DNA of 30,256 nt, taken from assembly GCA_004357365.1 (NCBI GenBank), contig SMVT01000107.1, positions 1 to 30,256 of the forward strand, written 5' to 3'. Below, piece after piece: positions 6,997-14,696 of the stretch. The notes beneath the pieces are model-generated. The model was not told where the DNA came from, ran no database searches, and saw nothing but the letters and a program-made list of their open reading frames with translations. Numbering within the stretch: position 1 is the stretch's first letter; the number at the start of each line of letters is the position of its first letter. The DNA comes from Nitrospina sp. GTDB lineage: Bacteria > Nitrospinota > Nitrospinia > Nitrospinales > Nitrospinaceae. The translations under genes and the position numbers were made by a program.

Positions 6997-7965
6997 GTGA
7001 AAACCCAAACCCTGTTTTCCCGAAACAGCCCGCTGGGGGCGCCTCTGAAAGTCATCCGGCAAACGTTTTCCGCCCATCAGGGAAAACCGGCGCGGCGCCT
7101 TTCGTTTGTCTCCGGCCTGCACGGCGATGAGATGGAAGGGCTGTACCTGTGCCACCGTCTCATCCAGGCTCTGCGCCGGATCAAGGACACCCGGCCCGAG
7201 GAGTTTCTGGGCGAAGTGCATGTGTACCCGGCGGCGAATCCGGCGGCGCTCAACCACGGCACGCGCCTGTGGCCGTTTTACGGATCGGACATGAACCGCA
7301 TGATGGGTCCGCATCCCGGCAAGTCCCTTCCCGTGCAACTCGCGCAGGAGGTGTTCGACGATATCCAGGAACACTCGGATATGGCGGTCGACATCCACGC
7401 CTCCAACCTGCACCTGAACGAGTTGCCGCAGATCCGGATCATTGAAGAATTCGGCGAGGAGTTGTTGCCGCTGGCCCGGCAGACCCATACCGGCATCATT
7501 TGGATTCACCCCATGGCCGGCGTGTTCGAATCCACGCTCGGCTACAACCTGAACAAACTGGGGATTCCCACCCTGGTGATCGAAACCGGCATCTGTCTGC
7601 GCATCGAACCCGAAACGGTCGACCGCCTGTTTCAGGGAATGATGCACCTGCTGGTGGAACAGGGCGTGCTGGCGTCTTTGCCGGAGGGGATACCCCCGCT
7701 GCCCGCCTCGCGCGTGGTGTATCCGGGGGAAGTGGCCCAAGCCTGCGCCAAGCATTCCGGCCTGTTCATCAGCCGGGCACACCTGGGACAGCCAGTGAGT
7801 GAGGATGAAATCATCGGCCAGGTGGTGGACCCGGTGGCAGGTGTGGTGCTGGAACAGGTCACCGCACCGGGCGCCGGTCTGCTGTTTACCTTGCGTGAAC
7901 AACCGGTCGTCCACGCTGGAGCCCTGCTGGCCCGGGTGGCGCGTGATCTGGAACCCCGGCCGTGA
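6997..7965 (+). CDS. AstE/aspartoacylase-family zinc hydrolase
   Basis: A 322-residue member of the succinylglutamate desuccinylase/aspartoacylase family (M14-like zinc carboxypeptidase fold). Zinc ligands are intact: His42 and Glu45 in GLHGDEMEG and His134 in VDIHASN. The substrate-binding region with NPAALNHGTR (81-90) and DMNR (98-101) is present, as is the catalytic Glu196 in VIETG. A barrel-sandwich-like C-terminal domain (about 235-320) follows. The family cleaves amides from N-acyl amino acids or acts on related peptide-like substrates; this branch is often only generally annotated, so no gene name is given. Start is GTG at 6997. It overlaps the next, related gene by 4 bases (GTGA). 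Confidence 0.88.
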   Translation: MKTQTLFSRNSPLGAPLKVIRQTFSAHQGKPARRLSFVSGLHGDEMEGLYLCHRLIQALRRIKDTRPEEFLGEVHVYPAANPAALNHGTRLWPFYGSDMNRMMGPHPGKSLPVQLAQEVFDDIQEHSDMAVDIHASNLHLNELPQIRIIEEFGEELLPLARQTHTGIIWIHPMAGVFESTLGYNLNKLGIPTLVIETGICLRIEPETVDRLFQGMMHLLVEQGVLASLPEGIPPLPASRVVYPGEVAQACAKHSGLFISRAHLGQPVSEDEIIGQVVDPVAGVVLEQVTAPGAGLLFTLREQPVVHAGALLARVARDLEPRP

Positions 7966-8930
7966 AACAGGAAATCCTGCATATCCCCACTCCCTTTGGA
8001 GAACCGCTCGTCCTGTACAAAAACCGGTGGGGTCCGTTGGACGGAGAAGGGCTGTCCATCGTCAGCGGTTTGCAGGGCGACCGGTTGAACGGCATGATGG
8101 TGGCGTCCCGCCTGTCCCGGTTTCTGAATGACATCGAGTCCGGCCGGGAAACCGGATATCAGATCCGGGGAAACATCCAGATTTTCCCGATCGTCAACTA
8201 CAAGGCGTGGGAAACCGGCAACCCGGTCTGGAACTTCGACAGTCAGGATGTCGATCTCACCTTTCCCGGCATGGAGGTGGGGGAGTTGACGGAAACCATC
8301 TGCAACACGGTGATCCGGCACACCGCCGAATCCGATTACGGTATCGTCGTGCAATCCGCGGAAAAACATTACGATGACGCGCCGCATGTCCAACTGATCG
8401 AACCCAACCGCAAACGGCGCAACCTGGCGCGCAGTCTGGGGCTGGCCGTCGGCCGGGAGGTTTCCGAAAACCCGGCGCTCGTTTTAAACCTGGCGAAGCG
8501 GTGGGACCTCATGGGACTGCATCCCTTCATCCTGTCCGCGGGAAAACCGCAGACCTATCAGCCGCAGTATTGCGACCTGCTGGTGGACGGCATCGTGAAT
8601 TTCATGAGGAGCCAGGGATTGTTGACCCCTACCCGTGAAAAAGGCAGCCAGCGGGAAATGGCTTTTTTCGATGCAGAGCACGAATGCCCGGTGCTCACCC
8701 GGGAAGCGGGATTGTTTTATTCTGAAATTGAGGTCGGGACGGCGGTCGATAAAGGGCAAAAACTGGGAGAGGTCCGCGATCTTTATGAGGGAGGCCTGCT
8801 GGAAGAAGTGCCGGCGCCCGAGAAGGGATTCGTGGTGACGCTCAGGGAATACCCGATGGTGCACGAACAGGAATGCGTGGCGGTGGTGTTGCGGGAAAAC
8901 CATCGACGGGGGTTCTGGCCGTTCGGTTGA
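7962..8930 (+). CDS. AstE-like protein lacking zinc ligands
   Basis: A paralogue of the preceding gene, also 322 residues, with the same overall order: central domain to about 210 and a barrel-like C-terminal domain with a LREYPMVHEQE ending close to the partner's LREQPVVHAGA. The metal site is gone: the His of GLHGDE is Gln38, its Glu is Arg41, the His of DIHASN is Gln131, and the Glu of VIETG is Ser192. It should not act as a zinc hydrolase. The frame is long, undamaged and carries the codon bias of its neighbours, so it looks selected rather than decayed. Coupled translation (GTGA overlap) suggests it is made with, and perhaps bound to, the active partner. A structural or substrate-binding role is inference. 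Confidence 0.85.
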   Translation: MKQEILHIPTPFGEPLVLYKNRWGPLDGEGLSIVSGLQGDRLNGMMVASRLSRFLNDIESGRETGYQIRGNIQIFPIVNYKAWETGNPVWNFDSQDVDLTFPGMEVGELTETICNTVIRHTAESDYGIVVQSAEKHYDDAPHVQLIEPNRKRRNLARSLGLAVGREVSENPALVLNLAKRWDLMGLHPFILSAGKPQTYQPQYCDLLVDGIVNFMRSQGLLTPTREKGSQREMAFFDAEHECPVLTREAGLFYSEIEVGTAVDKGQKLGEVRDLYEGGLLEEVPAPEKGFVVTLREYPMVHEQECVAVVLRENHRRGFWPFG

Positions 8931-8948
8931 CCCTTATCGCCCGGTTTT

Positions 8949-9224
8949 TTATTTAACGTTCAACAAGAAATCCATGAAACCGTAGAGGGCCAAGCCGCCC
9001 CCGAGCACGGTCATAACAATACTGCGCAAATTTCTTTTTTTGACTTCGTCCCGCTTTTTGCCTTTGGCATCGAGGTAGGCCCACTTCATTTTGGGATCAC
9101 GCATCTTGGCATACTGCTTTTTCTCCATCTTGGAACACCAGGACAAAATGCCGATTCCAATGAAAAACAGGACGGCGCCCACAATCTGATCTTCATTGAA
9201 AAATTCACCCAATAATTCGGCCAA
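8949..9224 (-). CDS. small two-helix membrane protein
   Basis: A 91-residue hypothetical protein not matched to a family. Two hydrophobic segments are visible, about 14-30 (VGAVLFFIGIGILSW) and 68-88, joined by a very basic loop rich in Lys and Arg, so both ends probably face the periplasm or both the cytoplasm, the basic loop being cytoplasmic by the positive-inside rule. It is convergent with the AstE-like genes and ends 19 bases from them. A promoter with an extended -10 box lies upstream. No function is proposed. Confidence 0.65.
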   Translation of the reverse strand: MAELLGEFFNEDQIVGAVLFFIGIGILSWCSKMEKKQYAKMRDPKMKWAYLDAKGKKRDEVKKRNLRSIVMTVLGGGLALYGFMDFLLNVK

Positions 9225-9281
9225 TCGATCACCTCATTAGTGAAGGTTCCTGTTTTCCCCGGCAACCGGGTTCATTAAAAA

Positions 9282-9290
9282 ATTATAGCA
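9282..9290 (-). promoter_or_regulatory. extended -10 promoter element
   Basis: On the minus strand TGCTATAAT (a full TATAAT with an extended TG motif) lies about 58 bases before the small membrane protein start. No good -35 box was found, which an extended -10 can tolerate. A small CCCGG/CCGGG hairpin (9258-9270) falls in the leader. Confidence 0.5.
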
Positions 9291-9334
9291 CAATAAAAAC
9301 AAAGACATATCCGTTTTTGAACGGCTCACGCGCC

Positions 9335-9363
9335 TTGCCCGCACCGGATGAATGGGTTAGACT
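9335..9363 (+). promoter_or_regulatory. possible promoter of the TrmN6-like gene
   Basis: TTGCCC (9335-9340), a 17-base spacer and TAGACT (9358-9363) precede the preferred ATG at 9420. If real, this promoter rules out the ATG at 9348, which falls inside the spacer. The match is moderate. Confidence 0.35.
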
Positions 9364-9419
9364 TTAAATATAAACATTTGAATACCTTAGAGCCAAACAA
9401 ACCCCAAAACGGAATCTCC

Positions 9420-10160
9420 ATGAACAGCCAGGCCATGGCACCGGTACAGATCACTCAAAATCCCGAAGGCTACCGGTATTCGGTGGAGCCTTTTCTGCTC
9501 GCGGACTGGGTCCGGCCGGCCGGGGAATCGCGCATTCTGGACATTGGAACCGGGTGCGGCATTATCCCCCTGCTGCTGATGAGCCGGCAGGCGGATCTCG
9601 AGATCACCGCCGTGGAAATCCAGAATTCCCTGGTCCAACGGGCCGTGGACAATGTGGCCGCCAACGGATGGTCCGGCGGCATCCGGGTGCTGGCGGGGGA
9701 TTATCCGGTGCTCGCCAGGGACTGGGAGCCGGGAACTTTCGACTGGATTCTGAGCAATCCCCCGTACCGGAAAGTGAACAGCGGTAAAATCAACCGCTGC
9801 CGGGAAAAAGCCTTGGCGCGGCACGAGCTGGCGCTGACGCTGGAGACTCTGGTGAAGGCGAGCGCTCCTTTGCTCAAACCGGGGGGGAAAATCGCACTGG
9901 CCTATCCCTTCTACCGGCTGCGGGAGGTGATAGAACAACTCAGGCGACACGAATTGAATCCCACGCGGATCGCCCGGGTGACCGGGCACCAGGCGGTCGC
10001 TCCGAAAATCTGCCTCGTGGAGGCGGTCCGGGGAGCGGGACCGGAAAACCCGAGTGAACACACACTGACCATCTATCATCCGGATGGCCGTTACACGCAA
10101 ACTATGCAGGACATTTATGCTTCCTTTAATTATCCTGAGCGGTCCCACCGCCTCAGGTAA
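9420..10160 (+). CDS. TrmN6-like tRNA1(Val) adenine-37 N6-methyltransferase
   Basis: A class I SAM methyltransferase. Motif I is LDIGTGCG (residues 40-47 from this start), the acidic end of strand 2 is AVEIQ, and the catalytic SNPPYRK (NPPY at 113-116) marks an exocyclic-amine N-methyltransferase. The layout fits the YfiC/TrmN6 group, which methylates A37 of tRNA1(Val). ATG 9420 gives 246 residues, the size of E. coli YfiC, and begins just before the conserved QNPEGYRYSVEPFLLADWV; an upstream ATG (9348) would add 24 poorly conserved residues over a promoter-like sequence. The 3' end overlaps the miaA start by 44 bases, grouping two tRNA position-37 modifiers. HemK-like or rRNA targets remain possible. 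Confidence 0.82.
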   Translation: MNSQAMAPVQITQNPEGYRYSVEPFLLADWVRPAGESRILDIGTGCGIIPLLLMSRQADLEITAVEIQNSLVQRAVDNVAANGWSGGIRVLAGDYPVLARDWEPGTFDWILSNPPYRKVNSGKINRCREKALARHELALTLETLVKASAPLLKPGGKIALAYPFYRLREVIEQLRRHELNPTRIARVTGHQAVAPKICLVEAVRGAGPENPSEHTLTIYHPDGRYTQTMQDIYASFNYPERSHRLR

Positions 10161-13100
10161 AAGCCAAACCGCGCTGGCCCTGGCGGAGCATCTCGGCACC
10201 GAAATTATCAGTGCCGACTCCATGCAGGTCTACCGCCATTTCGATATCGGGACATCCAAGCCCTCCGTAGAAGAGCGCAAACGGGTGACCCATCACCTGA
10301 TCGATATCCTGGACCCGGAGGAGGAGTTCACCGCTTTCGAGTTCAAGAAACGGGCGCTGGCGTGCATCCGCGAAATCAGGAGCCGGGACAAAATTCCGGT
10401 CATGGTGGGTGGCACCGGACTCTATCTGAAAACCCTGCTGGAGAACCGCGACTGCGCCATTTCCGTCTCCTCCGAAATCCGCCGCCAGGTCCAGGATGAA
10501 ATCCGGGAGAGAGGAACGCGGGAGATGCACGCCGAGCTGGCCAGCGTCGACCCGGTGTATGCCGGTAAAATCCAGCCGACCGATCCGTCGCGGATCGAGC
10601 GCGCTCTGTCAGTCCACCGGGAAACGGGAAAAAAATTCTCCGAGTTTCACGCAGAGGACGCCCCCGCCGATTACGAGTTTGAATCGTACCTGTTCGTTTT
10701 GGAAACCGACCGTCCGTATTTATACGAGCAGATCGACCGGCGCGTGGATCACATGATGGACCGCGGATTGAAAGCCGAAGTCGAATCCCTGCTCCATCGC
10801 GGTATTCCTTCGCATTGCAAGCCGTTTCAAAGCATCGGCTACGCGCAAATGATCCAGCATCTGGAAGGCGATGTGCCGCTGGACCGCGCGGTGTATGATA
10901 TCAAACGCGAAACCCGCCATTTTGCGAAACGGCAACTCACCTGGTTCAAAAAAATGGCCGGCCGGTTGACGGTGCTTCTCGATCCCGGCGAAACGGCGGC
11001 ACACATCAAAGAAAAAATTCTGAGCCGGGTGCCGCTCGGCATTGCCTGCATGATCTGCGCCTGGCTTTCGATGGGGAGCCTTTCTCCCGCTTTCGCGGAC
11101 AATGAAGACGGGTTCCAATCGGCCGTGCGCGAATACCATTCAGGACATTGGGAGGAGGCCCGGGGCCGGTTGGAAAAACTCCTGCTCGGCGGGGTGGACC
11201 TCGTCACCCAGAAACGGGCGCGGTTCCTGCTCGGAAAAATTCACATTCATCAAAAAGATTGGACCCGGGCGAAAACGTTGTTTCAAAACGGTCTCCGGGA
11301 ATATCCCGAAATGGGAGATTACGTCCGGCTCGAACTGGCGCGCGTCCGCCACGCCCAAGGCAACGGTAAATCGGTTTTGAAACAAACCTCCGATCTTTTA
11401 AATCGATATCGGCACACCCTGCTGGTGCCGGAAATCCGTCTGCTGCGCGCCGATGTGTATGAGGCATCGGGGAAATTCCGGGAAGCGGTGAAGGAACTGG
11501 AGCAGGCGGAAAAGATAATTTCCCGAAAGCTGGCGAGCCGGAAGTGGACCCCGCGGATTCCTGAAATCATCAAGCGCCAGATCCGTCTGTCCAAACTCCT
11601 GCAGGATTATGACGGCGTCTACCGTTTGTACCGCAAACTTTATATTCGTCATCCCAAGGTGGCGGCCCGCCTTCAGGCCAAGGTTCAAATGGACCGGCTG
11701 GTCAAAAACGTTTCGGTGACCCCCCGCCCGCTGACGCTACGGGAAACCCGCCGACGGATGCGGGCGTTGCTGGTCAAGGTGGATTACTCCAGGGTGATCC
11801 GAGAAATCCGGGCGATCCAGAAGAAAAAGAAATTGAAAAACGAACGCCTCCCGCCGGCCCTTTTCTTTCATTGGGCGGAAGCCTGGAAGGGGCTGCGCAA
11901 ACGCCCCCGGGCTAATACCGTGTTGAATCAGTTTTTAATGCAATACCCGGAACACTCCCGCGCCGCGGAAGCACATTTCCTGATAGCGGGCAATCTGTGG
12001 AACCTGGGAAACCTGCAGGGCGCTCTGCACCATATCAAGGCCCTGTTGCGAACCTCGCCGAATTCCAAATGGGCGCCCCAGGCCTTGTTCTACCGCGGGC
12101 GCATTTATGAGGATATGCGGGAACCCAGCCGGGCCCTCGCCGCGTACCGCACGCTGGTGGAAAAGTTCAGCCGGGAAACCCAAGGCGAAATGGCGGCGTG
12201 GCAAAGCGGATGGGTGCATGGCAAAGCCGGACACTGGCAGGAAGCGTACGATCAATTCAAACGCAATCTCGAACGGTTCCCGAAAGGCGACCTCGCGGAC
12301 AAAAACCTGTTCTGGATGGCCAAAGCCGCAGACAAGCTGAAACAGGAAGAGCAGTCTCAAACCCTGTTCAAGGATCTGGCCGTCCGGTTTCCCTACACGT
12401 ACTATGGCCTGCAGGCGGTCAATCATCTTGACGAGGCCCTGCCCGACCCATTTGCACCCATCTCTTCCTTTCAAAAAGCTTCTTATAGCAATAAAATCCG
12501 ACAGGCTCCCTTCACCCAGCTGGGACGCCGGTTGTCTTCACGCGAGCGCTTTTATTTTCGGCACGGCGTGGAGTTGATCGAACTGGGATTTTTCAGCGAT
12601 GCCCAGATGGAGCTCCTGCGGCTGGGGCGGTCGGTCCGCAAAAACCTTTCGGGCGTCATGTGGCTGGCGCACTGGTACAACCGCGCCCGGGCCTATGGCG
12701 ACTCGATGCAGGTCCTGCAATTGTTCAAGGATTTCAAAACCAAGCACGGAGAAAAGGAACTGCCACGGGGATTCTGGATCAACTTTTATCCTTCGGCTTA
12801 TTCGGAAGCCATCCAAACGGAAGCGGGGAAATACCATCTTGATCCCTGGCTGGTGGAAGCGCTGATTCGCCAGGAAAGCATGTACAATACGCAATCACTC
12901 TCTCCCGCCGGAGCGCGCGGCCTGATGCAGATCATGCCCAAAACCGGCAAGCGCCTGTTCGAACGCACCCACCCGGGCCGGGAATTTGAAAACGATTTCC
13001 TGTTCGAACCGGACCTCAACATCCGCCTCGGCGTCCAGTATCTGAACGACCTCACCCGCAAGCTCAAGGGCAACGGAGTACATATTCTGATCACCTACAA

Positions 13101-13290
13101 CGCTGGACCCAAAGTCCTCAAAGCCTGGCAGAGGCGGTTCCGCATGATCAAGGACCGGGACATCTTTGTCGAATCGATCCCCTATCCGGAGACCCGGGGT
13201 TACGTCAAGCACGTCATCCGCAATTACATCATTTACAAAAACCTGTATCCCGCCCCGCCGGCACAGGTTCGGGCAAATAAGGCCTTTTAA
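10117..13290 (+). CDS. miaA: MiaA fused in frame to an Slt-type lytic transglycosylase
   Basis: One unbroken frame of 1057 residues holds two proteins. Residues 1-302 are a complete MiaA, which puts the dimethylallyl group on A37 of tRNAs: P-loop GPTASGKS (9-16), DSMQVYRHFDIGTSKPS (34-50), VGGTGLYLK (97-105) and KRQLTWFKK (271-279). Residues 306-327 form a hydrophobic stretch ending SPAFA, a classic signal-peptidase motif. After it come TPR-like helices (about 330-880) and a C-terminal Slt lytic transglycosylase domain with catalytic Glu920 in RQES, then SPAGARGLMQIMP and YNAGP; this enzyme cleaves peptidoglycan in the periplasm. ATG 10117 has AGGA upstream and starts right at the MiaA N-terminus. 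The halves belong in different compartments, so either a membrane-spanning fusion or two products is implied. Confidence 0.9.
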   Translation: MLPLIILSGPTASGKSQTALALAEHLGTEIISADSMQVYRHFDIGTSKPSVEERKRVTHHLIDILDPEEEFTAFEFKKRALACIREIRSRDKIPVMVGGTGLYLKTLLENRDCAISVSSEIRRQVQDEIRERGTREMHAELASVDPVYAGKIQPTDPSRIERALSVHRETGKKFSEFHAEDAPADYEFESYLFVLETDRPYLYEQIDRRVDHMMDRGLKAEVESLLHRGIPSHCKPFQSIGYAQMIQHLEGDVPLDRAVYDIKRETRHFAKRQLTWFKKMAGRLTVLLDPGETAAHIKEKILSRVPLGIACMICAWLSMGSLSPAFADNEDGFQSAVREYHSGHWEEARGRLEKLLLGGVDLVTQKRARFLLGKIHIHQKDWTRAKTLFQNGLREYPEMGDYVRLELARVRHAQGNGKSVLKQTSDLLNRYRHTLLVPEIRLLRADVYEASGKFREAVKELEQAEKIISRKLASRKWTPRIPEIIKRQIRLSKLLQDYDGVYRLYRKLYIRHPKVAARLQAKVQMDRLVKNVSVTPRPLTLRETRRRMRALLVKVDYSRVIREIRAIQKKKKLKNERLPPALFFHWAEAWKGLRKRPRANTVLNQFLMQYPEHSRAAEAHFLIAGNLWNLGNLQGALHHIKALLRTSPNSKWAPQALFYRGRIYEDMREPSRALAAYRTLVEKFSRETQGEMAAWQSGWVHGKAGHWQEAYDQFKRNLERFPKGDLADKNLFWMAKAADKLKQEEQSQTLFKDLAVRFPYTYYGLQAVNHLDEALPDPFAPISSFQKASYSNKIRQAPFTQLGRRLSSRERFYFRHGVELIELGFFSDAQMELLRLGRSVRKNLSGVMWLAHWYNRARAYGDSMQVLQLFKDFKTKHGEKELPRGFWINFYPSAYSEAIQTEAGKYHLDPWLVEALIRQESMYNTQSLSPAGARGLMQIMPKTGKRLFERTHPGREFENDFLFEPDLNIRLGVQYLNDLTRKLKGNGVHILITYNAGPKVLKAWQRRFRMIKDRDIFVESIPYPETRGYVKHVIRNYIIYKNLYPAPPAQVRANKAF
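11029..13290 (+). other. alternative product: secreted lytic transglycosylase from internal start
   Basis: If translation also starts inside the long frame, GTG at 11029 or ATG at 11050 would give a separate exported Slt of about 750 residues, with a leader of 16-23 residues cleaved at SPAFA. Slt70-type enzymes have about this length and domain order. Against it, no clear ribosome site precedes either codon, and the positive charges expected at the start of a signal peptide (KEKILSR) lie before the GTG. Confidence 0.4.
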
Positions 13291-13308
13291 TTAAATCATC
13301 GAAATAGG

Positions 13309-13372
13309 TATAATGCCCGCAAGTTATCCTGGGACCCACACCCCCTGTTCAAGGGGAACGGCCGGGATAGGA
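13309..13372 (+). ncRNA. possible small structured RNA
   Basis: A perfect TATAAT (13309-13314) is followed by bases that fold: an outer stem TATCCTGG with CCGGGATA and an inner hairpin CCCCT-GTTCA-AGGGG. The stretch lies between the Slt stop and the end of arsR, antisense-downstream to arsR. There is no good -35 box and no T-run terminator, and no known RNA family was recognised. Confidence 0.25.
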
Positions 13373-13383
13373 CTCCGAGTGAT

Positions 13384-13713
13384 TCAGGAGGCGGGAGGGT
13401 TTGGGGATTCGTCGAAGGTGATGGAACAACATCCCAGATCCAGGCCGATCTCTTTATTTTTCAGGATGTATTTAACTTCCGGATCGATAAAGTTGATGAT
13501 TTTCTTGCCCTCTCTCCGGGTGTCCACCAATCCTGAACTCCTCAGAATCGAAAGGTGATGCGACACCTGGGGCTGGGCCATGCGGAGGGAGTGGACCACT
13601 TCGGACACGCTGTGCTCCCCCTGCAGTAACAGCCGGACGATTTTCAGACGTGACTCGTCGGCCAGCGATTTTAAAATTTTCGCGCATTGGCCTGCATCGG
13701 GTATGGGGTTCAT
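13384..13713 (-). CDS. arsR: ArsR-family metal-responsive repressor
   Basis: A 109-residue winged-helix repressor of the ArsR/SmtB family. The recognition region is at 37-63 (SEVVHSLRMAQPQVSHHLSILRSSGLV-like helices), followed by the basic wing RREGKKIINF. The classical ELCVCDL arsenic site in helix 3 is absent; the only cysteines are Cys10 and the pair Cys95-Cys96 near the C-terminus, which could form another thiol site. The family releases DNA when metal or metalloid binds. It is divergent from a sigma / anti-sigma / ArsM operon, which suggests control of that operon or of itself. Its promoter puts the transcript start at the ATG. Confidence 0.88.
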   Translation of the reverse strand: MNPIPDAGQCAKILKSLADESRLKIVRLLLQGEHSVSEVVHSLRMAQPQVSHHLSILRSSGLVDTRREGKKIINFIDPEVKYILKNKEIGLDLGCCSITFDESPNPPAS

Positions 13714-13720
13714 GGGGGTC

Positions 13721-13750
13721 AGTATAGGAGCTTCAAGAGGCGGAAGTCAA
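13721..13750 (-). promoter_or_regulatory. promoter of arsR giving a leaderless mRNA
   Basis: On the minus strand TTGACT (13750-13745), an 18-base spacer and TATACT (13726-13721) end 7 bases before the arsR ATG (13713). Transcription should therefore start at or next to the A of the ATG, and no ribosome site fits between. Confidence 0.6.
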
Positions 13751-13783
13751 CATCAGCCAACCTCAACCGGGAGCAACACGCGC

Positions 13784-14353
13784 ATGGCGGAACTGCTGAA
13801 CAGTGATTTATGGGTGGAGCAATACGGAGACATGCTGTACCGCTATACTCTGGTCCGGGTGAAGGACCCCGACGACGCCGAGGAAATCGTCCAGGTGACC
13901 CTGCTGGCCGCCCTGCAGGCCAAAGACTCCTTCCAGGGAAGGTCTACGGAAAAAAGCTGGCTGTTCGGTATTTTGAAACATAAAATCCTCGACCATTTCC
14001 GGGATTTGAAAAAGCACAGAACTTATGAGCTGGCATCGGAGGATGGACCCGATCCCCTGGAAAACGCCTACCTGCATAACGGGCAATGGGCCAACGCTCC
14101 CAAAAACTGGGATACCGACCCCCACAAAGCGGCCGAAAACAGCCAGCTGGTGGAGGCCTTGTCCATGTGCCTGGACAAACTGTCGGAGAAATTCCGTAAT
14201 ATCTTTGTTTTAAAAGAGATAGAAGGGTTGGCCTCGGAGGAAATTTGTAAGGAAATGGAAATTCAACCGACCAATTTGTGGGTTATTTTGCACCGGGCAC
14301 GCAATCAGCTCAGAAAATGCCTGGAAACGAGTCATTGGAATACCCGGAAGTAA
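13784..14353 (+). CDS. ECF-type RNA polymerase sigma factor
   Basis: A 189-residue sigma-70 family factor of the extracytoplasmic-function type. Region 2 includes VKDPDDAEEIVQVTLLAAL and the promoter-melting helix with WLFGILKHKILDHFRDLKKH. Region 4 near the C-terminus reads LSEKFRNIFVLKEIEGLASE and then a helix-turn-helix ending in HRARNQLRKCLE. ATG 13784 gives the normal ECF length and has GGGAG 10 bases before it; an upstream extension of the frame overlaps arsR on the other strand and is not conserved-looking. A zinc-type anti-sigma gene starts 6 bases downstream, and arsM follows, so the factor probably responds to stress linked with metalloids or thiols. Its target promoters are unknown. 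Confidence 0.9.
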   Translation: MAELLNSDLWVEQYGDMLYRYTLVRVKDPDDAEEIVQVTLLAALQAKDSFQGRSTEKSWLFGILKHKILDHFRDLKKHRTYELASEDGPDPLENAYLHNGQWANAPKNWDTDPHKAAENSQLVEALSMCLDKLSEKFRNIFVLKEIEGLASEEICKEMEIQPTNLWVILHRARNQLRKCLETSHWNTRK

Positions 14354-14359
14354 GATACA

Positions 14360-14665
14360 ATGAGCAAGAATTCGAAAGATTTATCATGGATGGCGCGGAT
14401 CACTCGGTGGTTCGGTGTGACGTGCGAGGACACCACCCCCTTGATCTCGGAGCTGATGGATCACAACCTTCCTCTGGGAAAACGGTTGCGGCTCAAGTTC
14501 CATTTGGGGATGTGCGGGGTCTGCCGGATTTATGAAAAGCAATTGGAGATCATCCGGGCTCTGGCCCGGAAACTGGGCGAGGATGATGCGCCGACTCAAA
14601 AAGATGCGGGCCTCAGCGAACAGGTCAAGGCCCGAATCAAAACAGCTCTGGGCGATCAAAATTGA
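14360..14665 (+). CDS. zinc-binding anti-sigma factor
   Basis: A 101-residue soluble protein with the ZAS motif of anti-sigma factors: His48-x3-Cys52-x2-Cys55 in HLGMCGVC, with Cys22 as a likely fourth ligand. The helical body resembles the zf-HC2 domain of RsrA and ChrR. No membrane segment is present, so sensing is cytoplasmic, perhaps through the cysteines. It would bind and silence the sigma factor encoded 6 bases upstream; translational coupling is likely. Binding of arsenite or oxidation at the zinc site is an attractive trigger given the next gene, but this is inference. Length and position are typical of this class. Confidence 0.82.
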   Translation: MSKNSKDLSWMARITRWFGVTCEDTTPLISELMDHNLPLGKRLRLKFHLGMCGVCRIYEKQLEIIRALARKLGEDDAPTQKDAGLSEQVKARIKTALGDQN

Positions 14666-14696
14666 TGGACGGATATCATAGGAAAGGAATACTCAG

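Noticed and set aside
6427..7914. 495-residue open frame on the minus strand across the NtrC 3' end and the AstE-like gene
   Set aside because: It is antisense to two well-supported genes, is His/Gln/Arg-rich like a mirrored GC-biased frame, and shows no domain.
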